Of a stretch of 64,000 nt of DNA, positions 54,070 to 63,834 are shown one piece after another. A model generated the notes under the pieces. The model did no database searches and had not been told where the DNA came from. It worked only from the letters and a program-made list of their open reading frames with translations. Origin of the DNA: Emticicia sp. BO119 (GTDB taxonomy: Bacteria; Bacteroidota; Bacteroidia; Cytophagales; Spirosomataceae); NCBI RefSeq assembly GCF_013912375.1, contig NZ_JACETV010000001.1, forward strand, positions 1,054,001 to 1,118,000, written 5' to 3'. The position numbers and the translations under genes were made by a program. How positions within the stretch are numbered: position 1 is the stretch's first letter; each line of letters starts with the position of its first letter.

Positions 54070-55245
54070 ATGAACGGTTTTATGCAATGGGTAAACGAAA
54101 CTATGTTTCTTTGGAAAGCCCTTATAATATTAGTGATTTTTGCAATTACACTTGGCATTGCAGCCTATTCAACATGGGCAGAGCGTAAAGTAGCGGGTTA
54201 TATTCAGGACAGGAGTGGTCCGAATCGTGCCGGTTGGGGTGGTTTATTGCAGCCATTGGCCGATGCAGGTAAAATGTTCTTCAAAGAGGACTTTATTCCA
54301 GCACAGGCTGATAAATGGTTATTTATTTTAGGACCTTGTTTATCAATGCTTACAGCCTTAATGTCAAGTGCTGTAGTGCCTTTCGGTGGAGCTTTCCTGA
54401 TTGACGGGAAAGAAGTAACTGTACAAGCCATTGAAATTAATATTGGTATTCTGTATGTATTTGGTGTAGTTTCTTTGGGAGTTTATGGGGTAATGATTGG
54501 TGGCTGGGCATCTAATAACAAATTCTCTTTATTAGGTGCTATCCGCGCTGCTTCTCAAAACATTAGCTATGAATTAGCTATGGGTATGTCAATCATCGCT
54601 ATTCTGATGATGTCTGGTTCATTATCGCTTCGAACAATTGTTGAGCAACAACACGGTTTTAACTGGAATATTTTCTATCAGCCATTGGGGTGCTTAATAT
54701 TTATTGTATGCGCATTTGCAGAATGTAACCGTACACCATTTGACTTACCAGAGTGTGAAACTGAATTGGTTGGTGGTTACCATACAGAGTATAGTTCAAT
54801 GAAATTGGGATTTTATCTATTTGCCGAATATATCAATATGTTTGCATCCTCAGCAGTAACCGCTTGTTTATTTTTTGGTGGCTACAACTATCCGGGTATG
54901 GATTGGGTGCAGGCTCAATTGGTTGGTGCTTTCGGTCAGGCTATTGGGCAGAACATTGCTACTTTTATCGGTATCGGTTCTATGTTTACCAAAATCCTTT
55001 TCGGAATCTTCTTCTTTATGTGGGTTCGTTGGACAGTTCCACGTTTCCGCTATGACCAATTGATGAATTTAGGTTGGAAAGGATTGATTCCATTGGCTGT
55101 CGGAAACCTGATTATTACTGCAGTAGCTATGCTTTCAGGCTACAAATTAGCCGGAATCTGGATTGGTCTGGCAGTATTGATTCTGGTAATCTCTATTTTC
55201 TGGGCTTTGCGTCCGAGAAAAGGGGCAGCGGTTTTAGGTGCTTAA
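54070..55245 (+). CDS. nuoH: NADH-quinone oxidoreductase subunit H
   Basis: 391 residues with about eight to nine helices. Conserved AERKVAGYIQDRSGPNRAG, AKMFFKEDFIPA-type segment, and the loop FAECNRTPFDLPECETELVG with the Glu residues at the quinone chamber. An in-frame ATG at 54082 is a possible alternative start. Membrane subunit closest to the peripheral arm. Confidence 0.95.
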   Translation: MNGFMQWVNETMFLWKALIILVIFAITLGIAAYSTWAERKVAGYIQDRSGPNRAGWGGLLQPLADAGKMFFKEDFIPAQADKWLFILGPCLSMLTALMSSAVVPFGGAFLIDGKEVTVQAIEINIGILYVFGVVSLGVYGVMIGGWASNNKFSLLGAIRAASQNISYELAMGMSIIAILMMSGSLSLRTIVEQQHGFNWNIFYQPLGCLIFIVCAFAECNRTPFDLPECETELVGGYHTEYSSMKLGFYLFAEYINMFASSAVTACLFFGGYNYPGMDWVQAQLVGAFGQAIGQNIATFIGIGSMFTKILFGIFFFMWVRWTVPRFRYDQLMNLGWKGLIPLAVGNLIITAVAMLSGYKLAGIWIGLAVLILVISIFWALRPRKGAAVLGA

Positions 55246-55304
55246 AATACAACAAGCTATTAAAACTGTTACGGATTAATAACTTGTATTGAAATATTAA
55301 AAAT

Positions 55305-55856
55305 ATGCAATTAACTAATAGAGCTAAAAAAACTGATAAGAGTGAGCTGAGTTTATTTGAGCGCAGCTACTTACCATCTTTAGCAACAGGCTTGGGAATT
55401 ACGATTCGTCACTTTTTCATGAAAAAACCAACGATTCAGTATCCTGAACAAAAAAGATATCTTGGACCTGTTTTTCGTGGGCACCATATTTTAAAGAGAG
55501 ACGAAGAAGGACGTGAGCGTTGCACAGCCTGTGGTTTGTGTGCAGTGGCTTGTCCGGCTGAAGCAATCTCAATGGTAGCACAGGAAAGAAAAAAAGGTGA
55601 AGAGCACCTTTATCGTGAAGAGAAATATGCAGCTGTATACGAAATCAATATGCTACGTTGTATTTTTTGTGGTCTTTGCGAAGAAGCTTGTCCTAAACAA
55701 GCGGTCTATTTACGCCATGATAAATTTGTACCTGTATTCACCGATCGTGAAGATGTAATTTATGGCAAGGATCAATTAGTTGAAGACCCTAATAATCGCT
55801 ATCGCCGTGATGCATGGACGAAAGAGGATGCAATGAAACTTTGGAAAAACGCTTAA
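55305..55856 (+). CDS. nuoI: NADH-quinone oxidoreductase subunit I
   Basis: 183 residues. Two [4Fe-4S] ferredoxin motifs: CTACGLCAVACP and CIFCGLCEEACP (N6a and N6b). GPVFRGHHILKRDEEGRERC precedes the first. Bridges the NADH head to NuoB. 59 bp after nuoH. Confidence 0.96.
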   Translation: MQLTNRAKKTDKSELSLFERSYLPSLATGLGITIRHFFMKKPTIQYPEQKRYLGPVFRGHHILKRDEEGRERCTACGLCAVACPAEAISMVAQERKKGEEHLYREEKYAAVYEINMLRCIFCGLCEEACPKQAVYLRHDKFVPVFTDREDVIYGKDQLVEDPNNRYRRDAWTKEDAMKLWKNA

Positions 55857-55887
55857 CTCAGATATAACAATTTGAGATACTTATAAT

Positions 55888-56433
55888 ATGGAATATCTTA
55901 AAAACATACTACACCTTCCGCCCATTTATTACACCTTTGCGATTCTATCTGTATTAACGCTTTTCGGCGCTTTGGGTACTGTGATGTCTCGCAATCCCGT
56001 GCATAGCGTTATTTATATGATCGTGACATTTTTTTCATTATCTGCACACTATATTCTGCTGAATGCACAGTTTTTAGCTGCGGTTAATATCATTGTTTAC
56101 GCGGGTGCTATCATGGTCTTGTTCCTGTTCGTTATCATGTTCCTGAACCTTAGACAGGAGAGTGAGGAAATGAAAAAAGACAAGGTAATTTTCACCGCTG
56201 TTGTAACTGCGGTTATTCTGGGAGGAATTTTAATTATTTTCTTGCGTAGAGCGGAAAGAGAACCTGTGAATCCACTTACCTACAATTCTCAAAGTGGTAT
56301 GGTTGAGGTGTTAGGGAAATCTTTATATGGCGAGTATCTTTTACCTTTCGAATTGATCTCAATATTGCTTTTAGTAGCAATGGCAGGTGCAGTAATGCTT
56401 GGTAAAAGAGAAACCGGAGAAAGACATTTCTAA
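55888..56433 (+). CDS. nuoJ: NADH-quinone oxidoreductase subunit J
   Basis: 181 residues with five helices: conserved HSVIYMIVTFFSLSAHYILL and VNIIVYAGAIMVLFLFVIMFL, the NuoJ helix with the bulge-forming glycine. Last nuo gene in this window; a strong terminator follows, so nuoK is not directly downstream. Confidence 0.95.
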   Translation: MEYLKNILHLPPIYYTFAILSVLTLFGALGTVMSRNPVHSVIYMIVTFFSLSAHYILLNAQFLAAVNIIVYAGAIMVLFLFVIMFLNLRQESEEMKKDKVIFTAVVTAVILGGILIIFLRRAEREPVNPLTYNSQSGMVEVLGKSLYGEYLLPFELISILLLVAMAGAVMLGKRETGERHF

Positions 56434-56460
56434 AAGTAAAATAAGAGATAGTATTTATGA

Positions 56461-56493
56461 AAAATCCCTTTCTGGTTCAGAAAGGGATTTTTG
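56461..56493 (+). terminator. Terminator after nuoJ
   Basis: 14-bp stem aaaatccctttctg / cagaaagggatttt (56461-56474, 56478-56491), loop gtt, followed by T. Confidence 0.9.
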
Positions 56494-56534
56494 TTTGTTG
56501 CAATGTACGCATTGCATTTATTAGGATTCAATCA

Positions 56535-56900
56535 TTAGATTGTTGATTCTTTTACGCGAATAACGGTATTATTTTTCTTATTATACTTTTCTACAAACTG
56601 TTGCCATGTCTCCTTTTTCTTGAAAATATAACGATACGCCCACAAAATGGTGGCCGTAGGAATAATATCTGTAAATGGTAAAATCTCTTCAAGAAACCCG
56701 AATGCAGCGCCAAAGGTAGTGCGGTGAACAGCAAAAATTAAGGCGGCAATAACTGGTGCTAAAACCAAATCAAAAGTTTCGCCTAATGCAGGTAATATAA
56801 AAGTAACCATACCCACCGCATCAATTGCCAAACTTGCCAGCAAATCGAAGCGACGTCTTTCAGTAAACTTTTCGTTTAACTCTATATTGTTTTTGTTCAT
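56535..56900 (-). CDS. Small membrane protein of unknown function
   Basis: 121 residues with two to three hydrophobic segments (LASLAIDAVGMVTFILPALG, LVLAPVIAALIFAVHRTTFG), a charged N-terminus (NKNNIELNEKFTERRRFD) and a basic C-terminal tail. No export signal. I do not recognise a family with certainty; a loose likeness to DUF4112-type proteins exists but key motifs differ. On the opposite strand to nuo, ending about 40 bp after the nuoJ terminator. Confidence 0.7.
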   Translation of the reverse strand: MNKNNIELNEKFTERRRFDLLASLAIDAVGMVTFILPALGETFDLVLAPVIAALIFAVHRTTFGAAFGFLEEILPFTDIIPTATILWAYRYIFKKKETWQQFVEKYNKKNNTVIRVKESTI

Positions 56901-57129
56901 TTTAAATACTTTTGATTAATTCATACATTTAAACGTAAAATCATTCAAAAAGTATAAAAAAAATAAATGTTTTTTTGAAAGGGACGTGTTTGATAAAAAA
57001 TACTTATTTTTAGGGCTTTTGATGGCTTATCTTAGCCTTTTATAAAAAAGATTGATAACTTCATTTTTCAAATGATACAATTGAATATCAATAAAGCTAT
57101 TTACCCTTTTTAATCAAGTTTTAGAGACG

Positions 57130-58776
57130 ATGATAACCTATACAGCCAACCTTGTAAATGTGTTTGACGGGACAATTGAATTTGGAGAGATAACAATTGA
57201 AAACAGAAGGATTCAGCAGATAAAATATATAGGAGTTGAAAGAATGGGAGAAAAGTATATGCTGCCGGGTTTGATTGATGCGCATATCCATGTTGAGAGT
57301 TCAATGCTAACTCCTGCGCAATTTGCCAGATTAGCCGTTGTTCATGGCACAGTTGGCACAGTATCTGATCCGCACGAAATTGCCAATGTATTAGGAGTAG
57401 AGGGTGTGAAATACATGATTGAAGATGGGCGTAAAGTGCCTTTTAAATTCTGTTTTGGTGCACCTTCGTGCGTACCTGCTACTAATTTTGAAACCGCAGG
57501 TGCTAATGTAACCGTTGAAGATATTGCCAGATTATTTACTTATAAAGAAGTAGGATATCTGGCCGAAATGATGAATTTCCCTGGGGTGTTAAATGAAGAC
57601 CCTGCTGTAATGCAGAAACTTGCATTGGCCAAAGCCTTTAATAAACCTATTGATGGCCATGCTCCTGGATTAAGAGGTGCAGCCGCCAAAAAATACGTTG
57701 AAGCAGGTATAGAAACCGATCATGAGTGTTTCACCAAAGGAGAAGCCTTAGAAAAGCTGAAATTAGGTATGAAAATATTGATTCGGGAGGGAAGTGCCGC
57801 CAAGAATTTTGAAGAGCTGATTCCCTTAGCGGATACATATTATTCAGAAATGATGTTTTGCTCTGATGATAAACACCCGGATAATCTGGTAGAAGGCCAT
57901 ATCAATCAGCTAATCAAACGTGCAATGACTAAGGGCATTGATAAGTTTAAGGTATTACGCATGGCTACAATTAATCCGGTATTGCACTACCGAATGAATG
58001 TAGGGTTATTAAGAGAGGGCGATTGGGCAGATTTTATTATTGTCGATAATCTGGAAAACTTTGAAGTATTGGAAACCTATATTGATGGAGAGAAAGTAGC
58101 AGAAAATGGTACTTCATTAATAGAGAATCTGAAAAGCGAGGTAGTTAATAATTTTAACTGCCAACCACTGAACCCACAGGATATAGTAGTTGTGGCACCC
58201 CATAAAGGAAATCTCCTGCGAGTAATTCAAACGATAGACGGGCAATTAATTACGAAAGAGATTCTGGTTGAACCCAAAATTGTAGAAGCAAAGGTAGTTT
58301 CGGATATAGAAAATGATATATTAAAAATTGTGGTATATAATCGCTATTCTGAGGCAAAGCCTGTGGTAGCTTTCATTAATAACTTCGGCTTAAAAGAAGG
58401 GGCAATTGCTTCCTCAGTTGCTCATGATTCTCATAATATTATTGCAGTCGGAATAGATGATGAATCTATCTGCGAAGCGGTTAATCTGATAGTCAGAGAA
58501 AAAGGTGGCGTGTCTGCAGTAAGTAATCTGAAAAAAGGAGTTTTAGCCTTACCGGTAGCCGGATTGATGAGTAATGAAGACGGCTATAAAATAGCTGAGA
58601 GCTATACCATGATTGATAAATTTGCCAAGGAACAATTGGGTAGTACGCTTGTATCTCCATTTATGAGTCTATCGTTTATGGCATTATTGGTTATACCTTC
58701 TTTAAAACTGAGTGATTTGGGATTGTTTGATGGGAATACTTTTAGTTTTGTGGATTTGTTTAGGGGGCAGGAATAA
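57130..58776 (+). CDS. ade: Adenine deaminase
   Basis: 548 residues. Amidohydrolase-type metal motifs: [53 protein letters not shown], and SDDKHPDNL. Matches AdeC-type adenine deaminase, which converts adenine to hypoxanthine. Length normal. Cytoplasmic. Its neighbours are unrelated, so it likely works alone in purine salvage. Confidence 0.94.
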   Translation: MITYTANLVNVFDGTIEFGEITIENRRIQQIKYIGVERMGEKYMLPGLIDAHIHVESSMLTPAQFARLAVVHGTVGTVSDPHEIANVLGVEGVKYMIEDGRKVPFKFCFGAPSCVPATNFETAGANVTVEDIARLFTYKEVGYLAEMMNFPGVLNEDPAVMQKLALAKAFNKPIDGHAPGLRGAAAKKYVEAGIETDHECFTKGEALEKLKLGMKILIREGSAAKNFEELIPLADTYYSEMMFCSDDKHPDNLVEGHINQLIKRAMTKGIDKFKVLRMATINPVLHYRMNVGLLREGDWADFIIVDNLENFEVLETYIDGEKVAENGTSLIENLKSEVVNNFNCQPLNPQDIVVVAPHKGNLLRVIQTIDGQLITKEILVEPKIVEAKVVSDIENDILKIVVYNRYSEAKPVVAFINNFGLKEGAIASSVAHDSHNIIAVGIDDESICEAVNLIVREKGGVSAVSNLKKGVLALPVAGLMSNEDGYKIAESYTMIDKFAKEQLGSTLVSPFMSLSFMALLVIPSLKLSDLGLFDGNTFSFVDLFRGQE

Positions 58777-58804
58777 TAAATGTAGTTAGTTTATATTTTA
58801 AGGC

Positions 58805-59248
58805 ATGATTAAAAAACTTCAACATTTGATTGATTTTTTATATTATTTCTTTTTTCAGGCAAGTATTAAAAAATCACCAGAAGTAAATTATCATTATAAA
58901 GTTGCCAATCGAGTTGCAGCAGTATTTGTGTATTTATTTATTTGTTTAGGGTTTATACTTTCACCATTGTTAAAAGAATTATTTTTAGAAATTGACATTC
59001 GCTGGCTACTGATAATCACTCTTATATTTATAGTAATATTTACCTTCTGTTTTTCTTATAGAATTGAAACATTATATTCAAAAAAGGGCAAAAGATTTTT
59101 TATCATTAAAGAATTTGATAAAAAGTATGACTTTAAAGACTTACCTCCAATTTATGATATTGTAGCAATATCTGGAGTAATTTTATCTTCAATGTTGGCA
59201 ACCTTTTTTTTAACTGCATTAATAAATTATATAATAGAAAGATTATGA
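58805..59248 (+). CDS. Hypothetical membrane protein, AT-rich
   Basis: 147 residues, about three helices (VFVYLFICLGFILSP, WLLIITLIFIVIFTFCFSYR, DIVAISGVILSSMLATFFLTAL). No known motif. Follows ade by 28 bp; codon use is AT-rich. Function unknown. Confidence 0.6.
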   Translation: MIKKLQHLIDFLYYFFFQASIKKSPEVNYHYKVANRVAAVFVYLFICLGFILSPLLKELFLEIDIRWLLIITLIFIVIFTFCFSYRIETLYSKKGKRFFIIKEFDKKYDFKDLPPIYDIVAISGVILSSMLATFFLTALINYIIERL

Positions 59249-59281
59249 TTTTATAAGAAATTCTATTAAAAAGAAATTCCC

Positions 59282-60229
59282 TCAAAACGGCAATTTACCC
59301 AAATCAACATTTCCACCAGTCAAAATTATCCCTACCCGTTTACCTGCAAATCGTTCTTTTTCTTTCAATAATGCCGCAAATGGAACTGCGGAAGATGGTT
59401 CAATCACAATTTTTAATTGCTCCCATATTAGGCGCATAGCTGCAATAATTTCTTCTTCGCTAACTGTGATAATATCTTTTACGTAGGTACGGATAATCTC
59501 TAAAGTTTTATCTCCCAGATTTGTGAGGAGACCGTCCGCTATAGTTTTAATATAGGGTGCCTTTTCTATTTTGCCACTTTTGAATGATAAGATAGCATCG
59601 GCTGCCCCTTCCGGTTCTCCGGCAATTACCTCAGCATGCGGTAGTAAATAATGGGTTGCTAAGGCTGTGCCACTTAACAAGCCGCCGCCACCTACTGGTG
59701 CTATTATAACATTCAGGTCTCCGGCTTGTTCAATTAATTCTATGGCTGCTGTAGCCTGTCCGGCTATTACATCATAGTTATTGAAAGGGTGAATAAAAGT
59801 TGCTCCTTTTTGGTCGATTACCTTTTGTACAGTGGTTTCTCTGGCTTCTAAAGTTGGTTCACATTCAATAATCTCTCCACCCAGATATTTCACTCCATTT
59901 TTCTTGATTTCAGGGGCATTGCTGGGCATTACAATATAAGCCTTTGTACCAACAGCTTTAGCGGCTAAAGCAATGGCCTGTGCATGATTTCCTGATGAAT
60001 GTGTAGTGATACCTTTTTGTTGGTCTTCTTTGCTCAAAGACAAGACAGCATTCATTCCTCCACGTGCTTTAAATGCGCCAATTTTTTGTAGATTCTCGCA
60101 TTTAAAAAATATATGACAGCCTGCCAATTCATTGATTGGGTCAGAAGTCAGTATTGGTGTTTTATTGATATAAACACTGATTCTATCATGCGTATCTCTG
60201 ATGTCGTCAAATGTTGGAATATGATTCAT
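59282..60229 (-). CDS. PLP-dependent threonine/serine dehydratase-like enzyme
   Basis: 315 residues of the fold II PLP family. PLP lysine in ENLQKIGAFKARGG, the SSGNHAQAIA loop that binds substrate carboxylate, and the GGGGLLSG phosphate-binding loop. No C-terminal regulatory domain, so it resembles catabolic TdcB-type threonine dehydratase or serine racemase; the two cannot be separated by eye. Third gene of a leftward run with DinB and maltokinase. Confidence 0.85.
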   Translation of the reverse strand: MNHIPTFDDIRDTHDRISVYINKTPILTSDPINELAGCHIFFKCENLQKIGAFKARGGMNAVLSLSKEDQQKGITTHSSGNHAQAIALAAKAVGTKAYIVMPSNAPEIKKNGVKYLGGEIIECEPTLEARETTVQKVIDQKGATFIHPFNNYDVIAGQATAAIELIEQAGDLNVIIAPVGGGGLLSGTALATHYLLPHAEVIAGEPEGAADAILSFKSGKIEKAPYIKTIADGLLTNLGDKTLEIIRTYVKDIITVSEEEIIAAMRLIWEQLKIVIEPSSAVPFAALLKEKERFAGKRVGIILTGGNVDLGKLPF

Positions 60230-60254
60230 ATGCTTGTTGATGATAGAAACTGTA

Positions 60255-60695
60255 TTAACGGTAATAAAAAATATAGTCAGTGGCTGGAAGTTTCTCTACC
60301 TGACCTTTGATTAATAAAATGATTTGTCCACGATGATAAGAAGCATGCAAAGCCATGTGTGTCAGTATATCGCTCACGGTACTGCTATATTGTGCACCTC
60401 TTGAGTTTATATAAGTTACCACCCTATTAAAGTCTTCTCTATCTATCAGTGTTTGCAACGCTTCATAATTTGCATCAAATAATCCTTGCAGGGCTACTTT
60501 TTCATAGACTGACCAAACCTTAGTATCTGAAGGTGTGCCATTTATACGCTCTATCCAGATGGTTTGAGCTGCGACCATGTGAGAGATTATTTCATGTGCT
60601 CTGTCAGATACTTCTGTTGCCTCCAGAAATGTTTCTAAAACCTCGATATTCGCCCAATGCTCGTGTTCAAAAAGTTTATGGAAATAAGCTTTCAT
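60255..60695 (-). CDS. DinB family protein
   Basis: 146 residues of the DinB/YfiT four-helix fold: FEHEHWANIEVLETF and the C-terminal HMALHASYHRGQI, with the His triad typical for metal binding. DinB-like proteins in this group may act as thiol-transferases in bacillithiol-using organisms; the window encodes bshB1, so this fits but is inference. Starts one base after the maltokinase stop. Confidence 0.9.
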   Translation of the reverse strand: MKAYFHKLFEHEHWANIEVLETFLEATEVSDRAHEIISHMVAAQTIWIERINGTPSDTKVWSVYEKVALQGLFDANYEALQTLIDREDFNRVVTYINSRGAQYSSTVSDILTHMALHASYHRGQIILLIKGQVEKLPATDYIFYYR

Positions 60696-60696
60696 A

Positions 60697-62244
60697 TCAA
60701 CGTCTTAATTTTTCAATTTCATTAATTACTTCTACTATTCCTTTTAATGGAATTTTTACCCAGGTTGGTCTATAATTGACCTCATAACCCAATTCATAAA
60801 TGGCTTTCTCTAATAAATGAAATAAGAGCAAGTAGTTTACCTCGTTCGGGTCTTTGAATAGGGGGTGAGGGGAACCAAACATTGATAAGTACTCTTCCAG
60901 ATAAGTATCTTTAATGAGTTTGTACCAACGGTCGGCGGCACGCTGAAGCACAACAGTATCTGTATGGCTGGTTTCGGCTGAATTAAATAGTTTGGCCGAA
61001 ACTGCGTAATGATAGGAGCGTATCATGCCAGCGACATCTTTTAGCGGAGAATGTTTGATTTTTCGTTCAGCAATGCTGCTTTCGGGCTCTCCTTCAAAAT
61101 CAATGATTACCAGATCATCGTTAGTAGCCAGAATCTGACCTAAGTGATAATCACCATGAATTCTGGTTCGGAAAGAGGATAAAGGACGTGTAAGTACCTG
61201 GTCAATGAAATCAAGAATCAGGTCTTTGGCCTCCATGAATGTCCATGCCAGGTTTTGTGCCTGAACATCTAACTTAAGGTAGTTATCTGTCAATAAATTA
61301 TACCGACGCTCTAATAAATTTTCAAATTTTTCATGGAGGTATCTTCTATATTGCCTGTCAAATGGCTCAGCATTGAAATTATCAGCTCCACGCAAAGCAA
61401 ACAAGGCAAGGTGCATTTGCGCAGTACGATGGGCCAATTGGGTGACTTTATCAAAAACTGATTCTTTAATCTGGAAATTTCCCTCTACAAAGGCCTCTAA
61501 GAAGTCATTCAGGTAATCGCCTGTCATGCTCCAGTCGTCTTTGATATTCTCTACTACTTGCACCATTACACCAAAAGTAGTAGCGGCTTCATCTTTTCGA
61601 TTCCAGGTAATACTTCCTGCAAATAATGGGATATTTCTGAATTCAGAGTATTGCGTAATAAATTCAACCATCTCTACTTCAGGGTTAGTCTCTGAAAATA
61701 GTTTACGGTAGAGTTTCAGAAAGTATTTGCCACCAAAAATCATGGCGGAGTTAGAGGAGTCAATATCAGGTAGAACCGAATCTGTTATTTCTGATTCTTC
61801 AACAAATGCCTTACCTTTTGCAAAGTTTAGTAAATCCTGATTGTATTGTGTGAGCTGAGATTGATTGAAGATAGCTTGGAATATTGCGCTACGGAAACGG
61901 ACATCATAAATCGCGTCAACCAGGTGGCCTGTTTTGTCATCCATCATCGCTTTACTTAAAATGCCTTTTGATGGAATTGACTGTGTGTTTTCTTCAATGA
62001 AAGAAAGCGGTAAGAGATACTGTTCACTATCGCCTTCTTCGTATCGAGCCTCAAAAACCATGAAGATAAATTCTTCAAAGTGTACAACGTGTCTTACTTT
62101 TAACTGTTTGATTTTCCGGGCTTTCCCTGCAAACCAGCGGCATTGTTGAATATAGGGGGGGAGAATATTATCTTCTAAAACAGTATGTACATACTTATCT
62201 TTCTCAAATCCTTTCCACTCTATGGTTAAAACGAATTCAGTCAT
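60697..62244 (-). CDS. Maltokinase-like (aminoglycoside phosphotransferase fold) protein
   Basis: 515 residues. QQCRWFAGKARKIKQL near the start and the kinase core RIHGDYHLGQIL and VIIDFEGEPESSIAERKIKH, then SPLKDVAGMIRSYHYA. These match the maltokinase (Mak/Pep2) family, which phosphorylates maltose to maltose 1-phosphate in the GlgE glycogen route. In many genomes it is fused or adjacent to trehalose synthase; here treS, glgE and glgB are not seen. First gene of the leftward unit. Confidence 0.85.
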   Translation of the reverse strand: MTEFVLTIEWKGFEKDKYVHTVLEDNILPPYIQQCRWFAGKARKIKQLKVRHVVHFEEFIFMVFEARYEEGDSEQYLLPLSFIEENTQSIPSKGILSKAMMDDKTGHLVDAIYDVRFRSAIFQAIFNQSQLTQYNQDLLNFAKGKAFVEESEITDSVLPDIDSSNSAMIFGGKYFLKLYRKLFSETNPEVEMVEFITQYSEFRNIPLFAGSITWNRKDEAATTFGVMVQVVENIKDDWSMTGDYLNDFLEAFVEGNFQIKESVFDKVTQLAHRTAQMHLALFALRGADNFNAEPFDRQYRRYLHEKFENLLERRYNLLTDNYLKLDVQAQNLAWTFMEAKDLILDFIDQVLTRPLSSFRTRIHGDYHLGQILATNDDLVIIDFEGEPESSIAERKIKHSPLKDVAGMIRSYHYAVSAKLFNSAETSHTDTVVLQRAADRWYKLIKDTYLEEYLSMFGSPHPLFKDPNEVNYLLLFHLLEKAIYELGYEVNYRPTWVKIPLKGIVEVINEIEKLRR

Positions 62245-62446
62245 TGTAGCAAGATGGTTAAAGTAATATTTGCGAAGATAGTAGTTAACCTTACATTTTT
62301 TTAATTATTTATGATATTTCATGTTTTATTAATGATCAGTTAATGTGCAAGATGTGAGTCTGTTTAATCTGATGAAAAGTGTGTCTCAACAACAAAATCT
62401 CAAATTAAATAGTATCCATAAGCTTATTCTTAAATGAGAGATAGTA

Positions 62447-63223
62447 TTATAATTTCCCCTCAAAAACCCTGACAGCAGGCCCAGTCAGGTATATATTCTG
62501 AAAATCATTGTCGAAAGATACCTGTAAATTACCACCATTGGTAATGATTTTGACAGGGCTTTGCATACCGTATTTCAGATAGGCAGATATGGCACAGGCG
62601 GTCACACCTGTTCCGCAAGAATAGGTTTCATCTTCCACACCTCTTTCGTAGGTTCGTACATAGATGGTTTCATTATCAAGTACCTCTACAAAGTTTACAT
62701 TCGTGCCACCTCGTTTTACCCAATCAACAGCATATCTTACTTTTCGGCCTTCGTTAAAAACATCAAAGTTCTGAATGTCTGAGATGTATCTTACATAATG
62801 TGGTGAACCTGTATTCATAAAGTCATAGTACTCATTATGTTCAAGGCTATGTACTTTTCCCATTTTTAATGAAATAACTGCCGAATCGGCCGATGCCTGG
62901 TGTTCACCATCAATGGCAATAAAATTTGTACTTCCATTAAATATGCCTAAGTCTTCGGCAAAACGCACTGTACACCTTCCGCCATTGCCGCACATACTAC
63001 CCTCACGTCCATCAGCATTGAAATAAACCATTCTGAAATCGTAGTCAGGGTCATTTTGTAGTAGAATTAGTCCGTCTGCTCCGATGCCGAATCGGCGATG
63101 GCAAAGATGTTCAATATAAGCCTGATTGACAGGAAATTGCCCGTCACGATTATCAATCATCACGAAATCATTTCCTGTGCCCTGGTATTTATAGAAATTT
63201 CCGGAATAGTTTTGTTCGGTCAT
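62447..63223 (-). CDS. dapF: Diaminopimelate epimerase
   Basis: 258 residues. Active-site Cys78 in MCGNGGRC and the second Cys in YSCGTGVTA; GTGNDFVMIDNRDG and RRFGIGADGLILL at the start. Converts LL-DAP to meso-DAP for lysine and peptidoglycan. Start ATG 63223 fits. Upstream is the 620-bp repeat-rich gap shared with hmgA. Confidence 0.95.
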   Translation of the reverse strand: MTEQNYSGNFYKYQGTGNDFVMIDNRDGQFPVNQAYIEHLCHRRFGIGADGLILLQNDPDYDFRMVYFNADGREGSMCGNGGRCTVRFAEDLGIFNGSTNFIAIDGEHQASADSAVISLKMGKVHSLEHNEYYDFMNTGSPHYVRYISDIQNFDVFNEGRKVRYAVDWVKRGGTNVNFVEVLDNETIYVRTYERGVEDETYSCGTGVTACAISAYLKYGMQSPVKIITNGGNLQVSFDNDFQNIYLTGPAVRVFEGKL

Positions 63224-63304
63224 TTTTTTTAATTAGTAACAGGCCGTTGAAATTAAACATTCATCGGTTAGATTGATGATAATGTTTTAACTCTGTCAGC
63301 CGAT

Positions 63305-63330
63305 AAGGTTTTGTTGATTATAAAACGTTT
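63305..63330 (+). repeat. Direct repeat unit 1 (AAGGTTTTGTTGA...AAACGTTT)
   Basis: First copy of a 26-bp repeat; contains the perfect 10-bp palindrome AAAACGTTTT at 63322-63331. Confidence 0.6.
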
Positions 63331-63459
63331 TGCCCACGGTGAAGTTTCAATCAGAAAACGTCTCTGAGTAACATAAATCCCGGTTTTTTATACATAATTT
63401 TTTAAAAATGTATATAAAACATCATTTTAAATGCACAATAAGATTGCGAACACACATCA

Positions 63460-63485
63460 AAGGTTTTGTTGACGACTAAACGTTT
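63460..63485 (+). repeat. Direct repeat unit 2 (AAGGTTTTGTTGA...AAACGTTT)
   Basis: Second copy, differing from the first at four positions in the middle; contains AAACGTTT. Confidence 0.6.
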
Positions 63486-63784
63486 TTTATTTGACGACAT
63501 AGCTTTACTTAAAAAACCGAATGAGGTATTTGCATTTAACAGAATGCCTGAACTATTTCTTTTTTTAGGTCTGTGCCTTACAATAATAACATATTCCCCG
63601 CAAACTTAATTCTTTTCTCATAAACTATCTGTATCAGATTTTATCATTTCCTTACTTTAAGTTTTATGCGTTTCAAATTTAGAATACTTTATCAGGATTC
63701 TAAATATCTGGGTGTATGATTAAATGAAATTTTGAAGTGGATTGCCTGATAAATCCTATTTAATAAAAAAATAATAATAAATTA

Positions 63785-63834
63785 TTTGTCATAACAATTA
63801 TTTTTATTTTAATTTGTGTAGCAATAATTGTTAT
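63785..63834 (+). promoter_or_regulatory. hmgA promoter with overlapping 12-bp inverted-repeat operator
   Basis: ATAACAATTATT (63791-63802) and AATAATTGTTAT (63823-63834) form a perfect inverted repeat with a 20-bp spacer; each arm is itself near-palindromic (ATAA-CAA-TTAT). A TTTG at 63785 and a TTAATTTG at 63809 give a -33/-7-like pair, so one arm lies between the boxes and the other downstream. This is the placement expected of a repressor site. Confidence 0.55.

Noticed and set aside
56535-56900. nuoK on the opposite strand after nuoJ
   Set aside because: The protein has a charged N-terminus and two to three helices without the conserved NuoK glutamates; it does not match NuoK.
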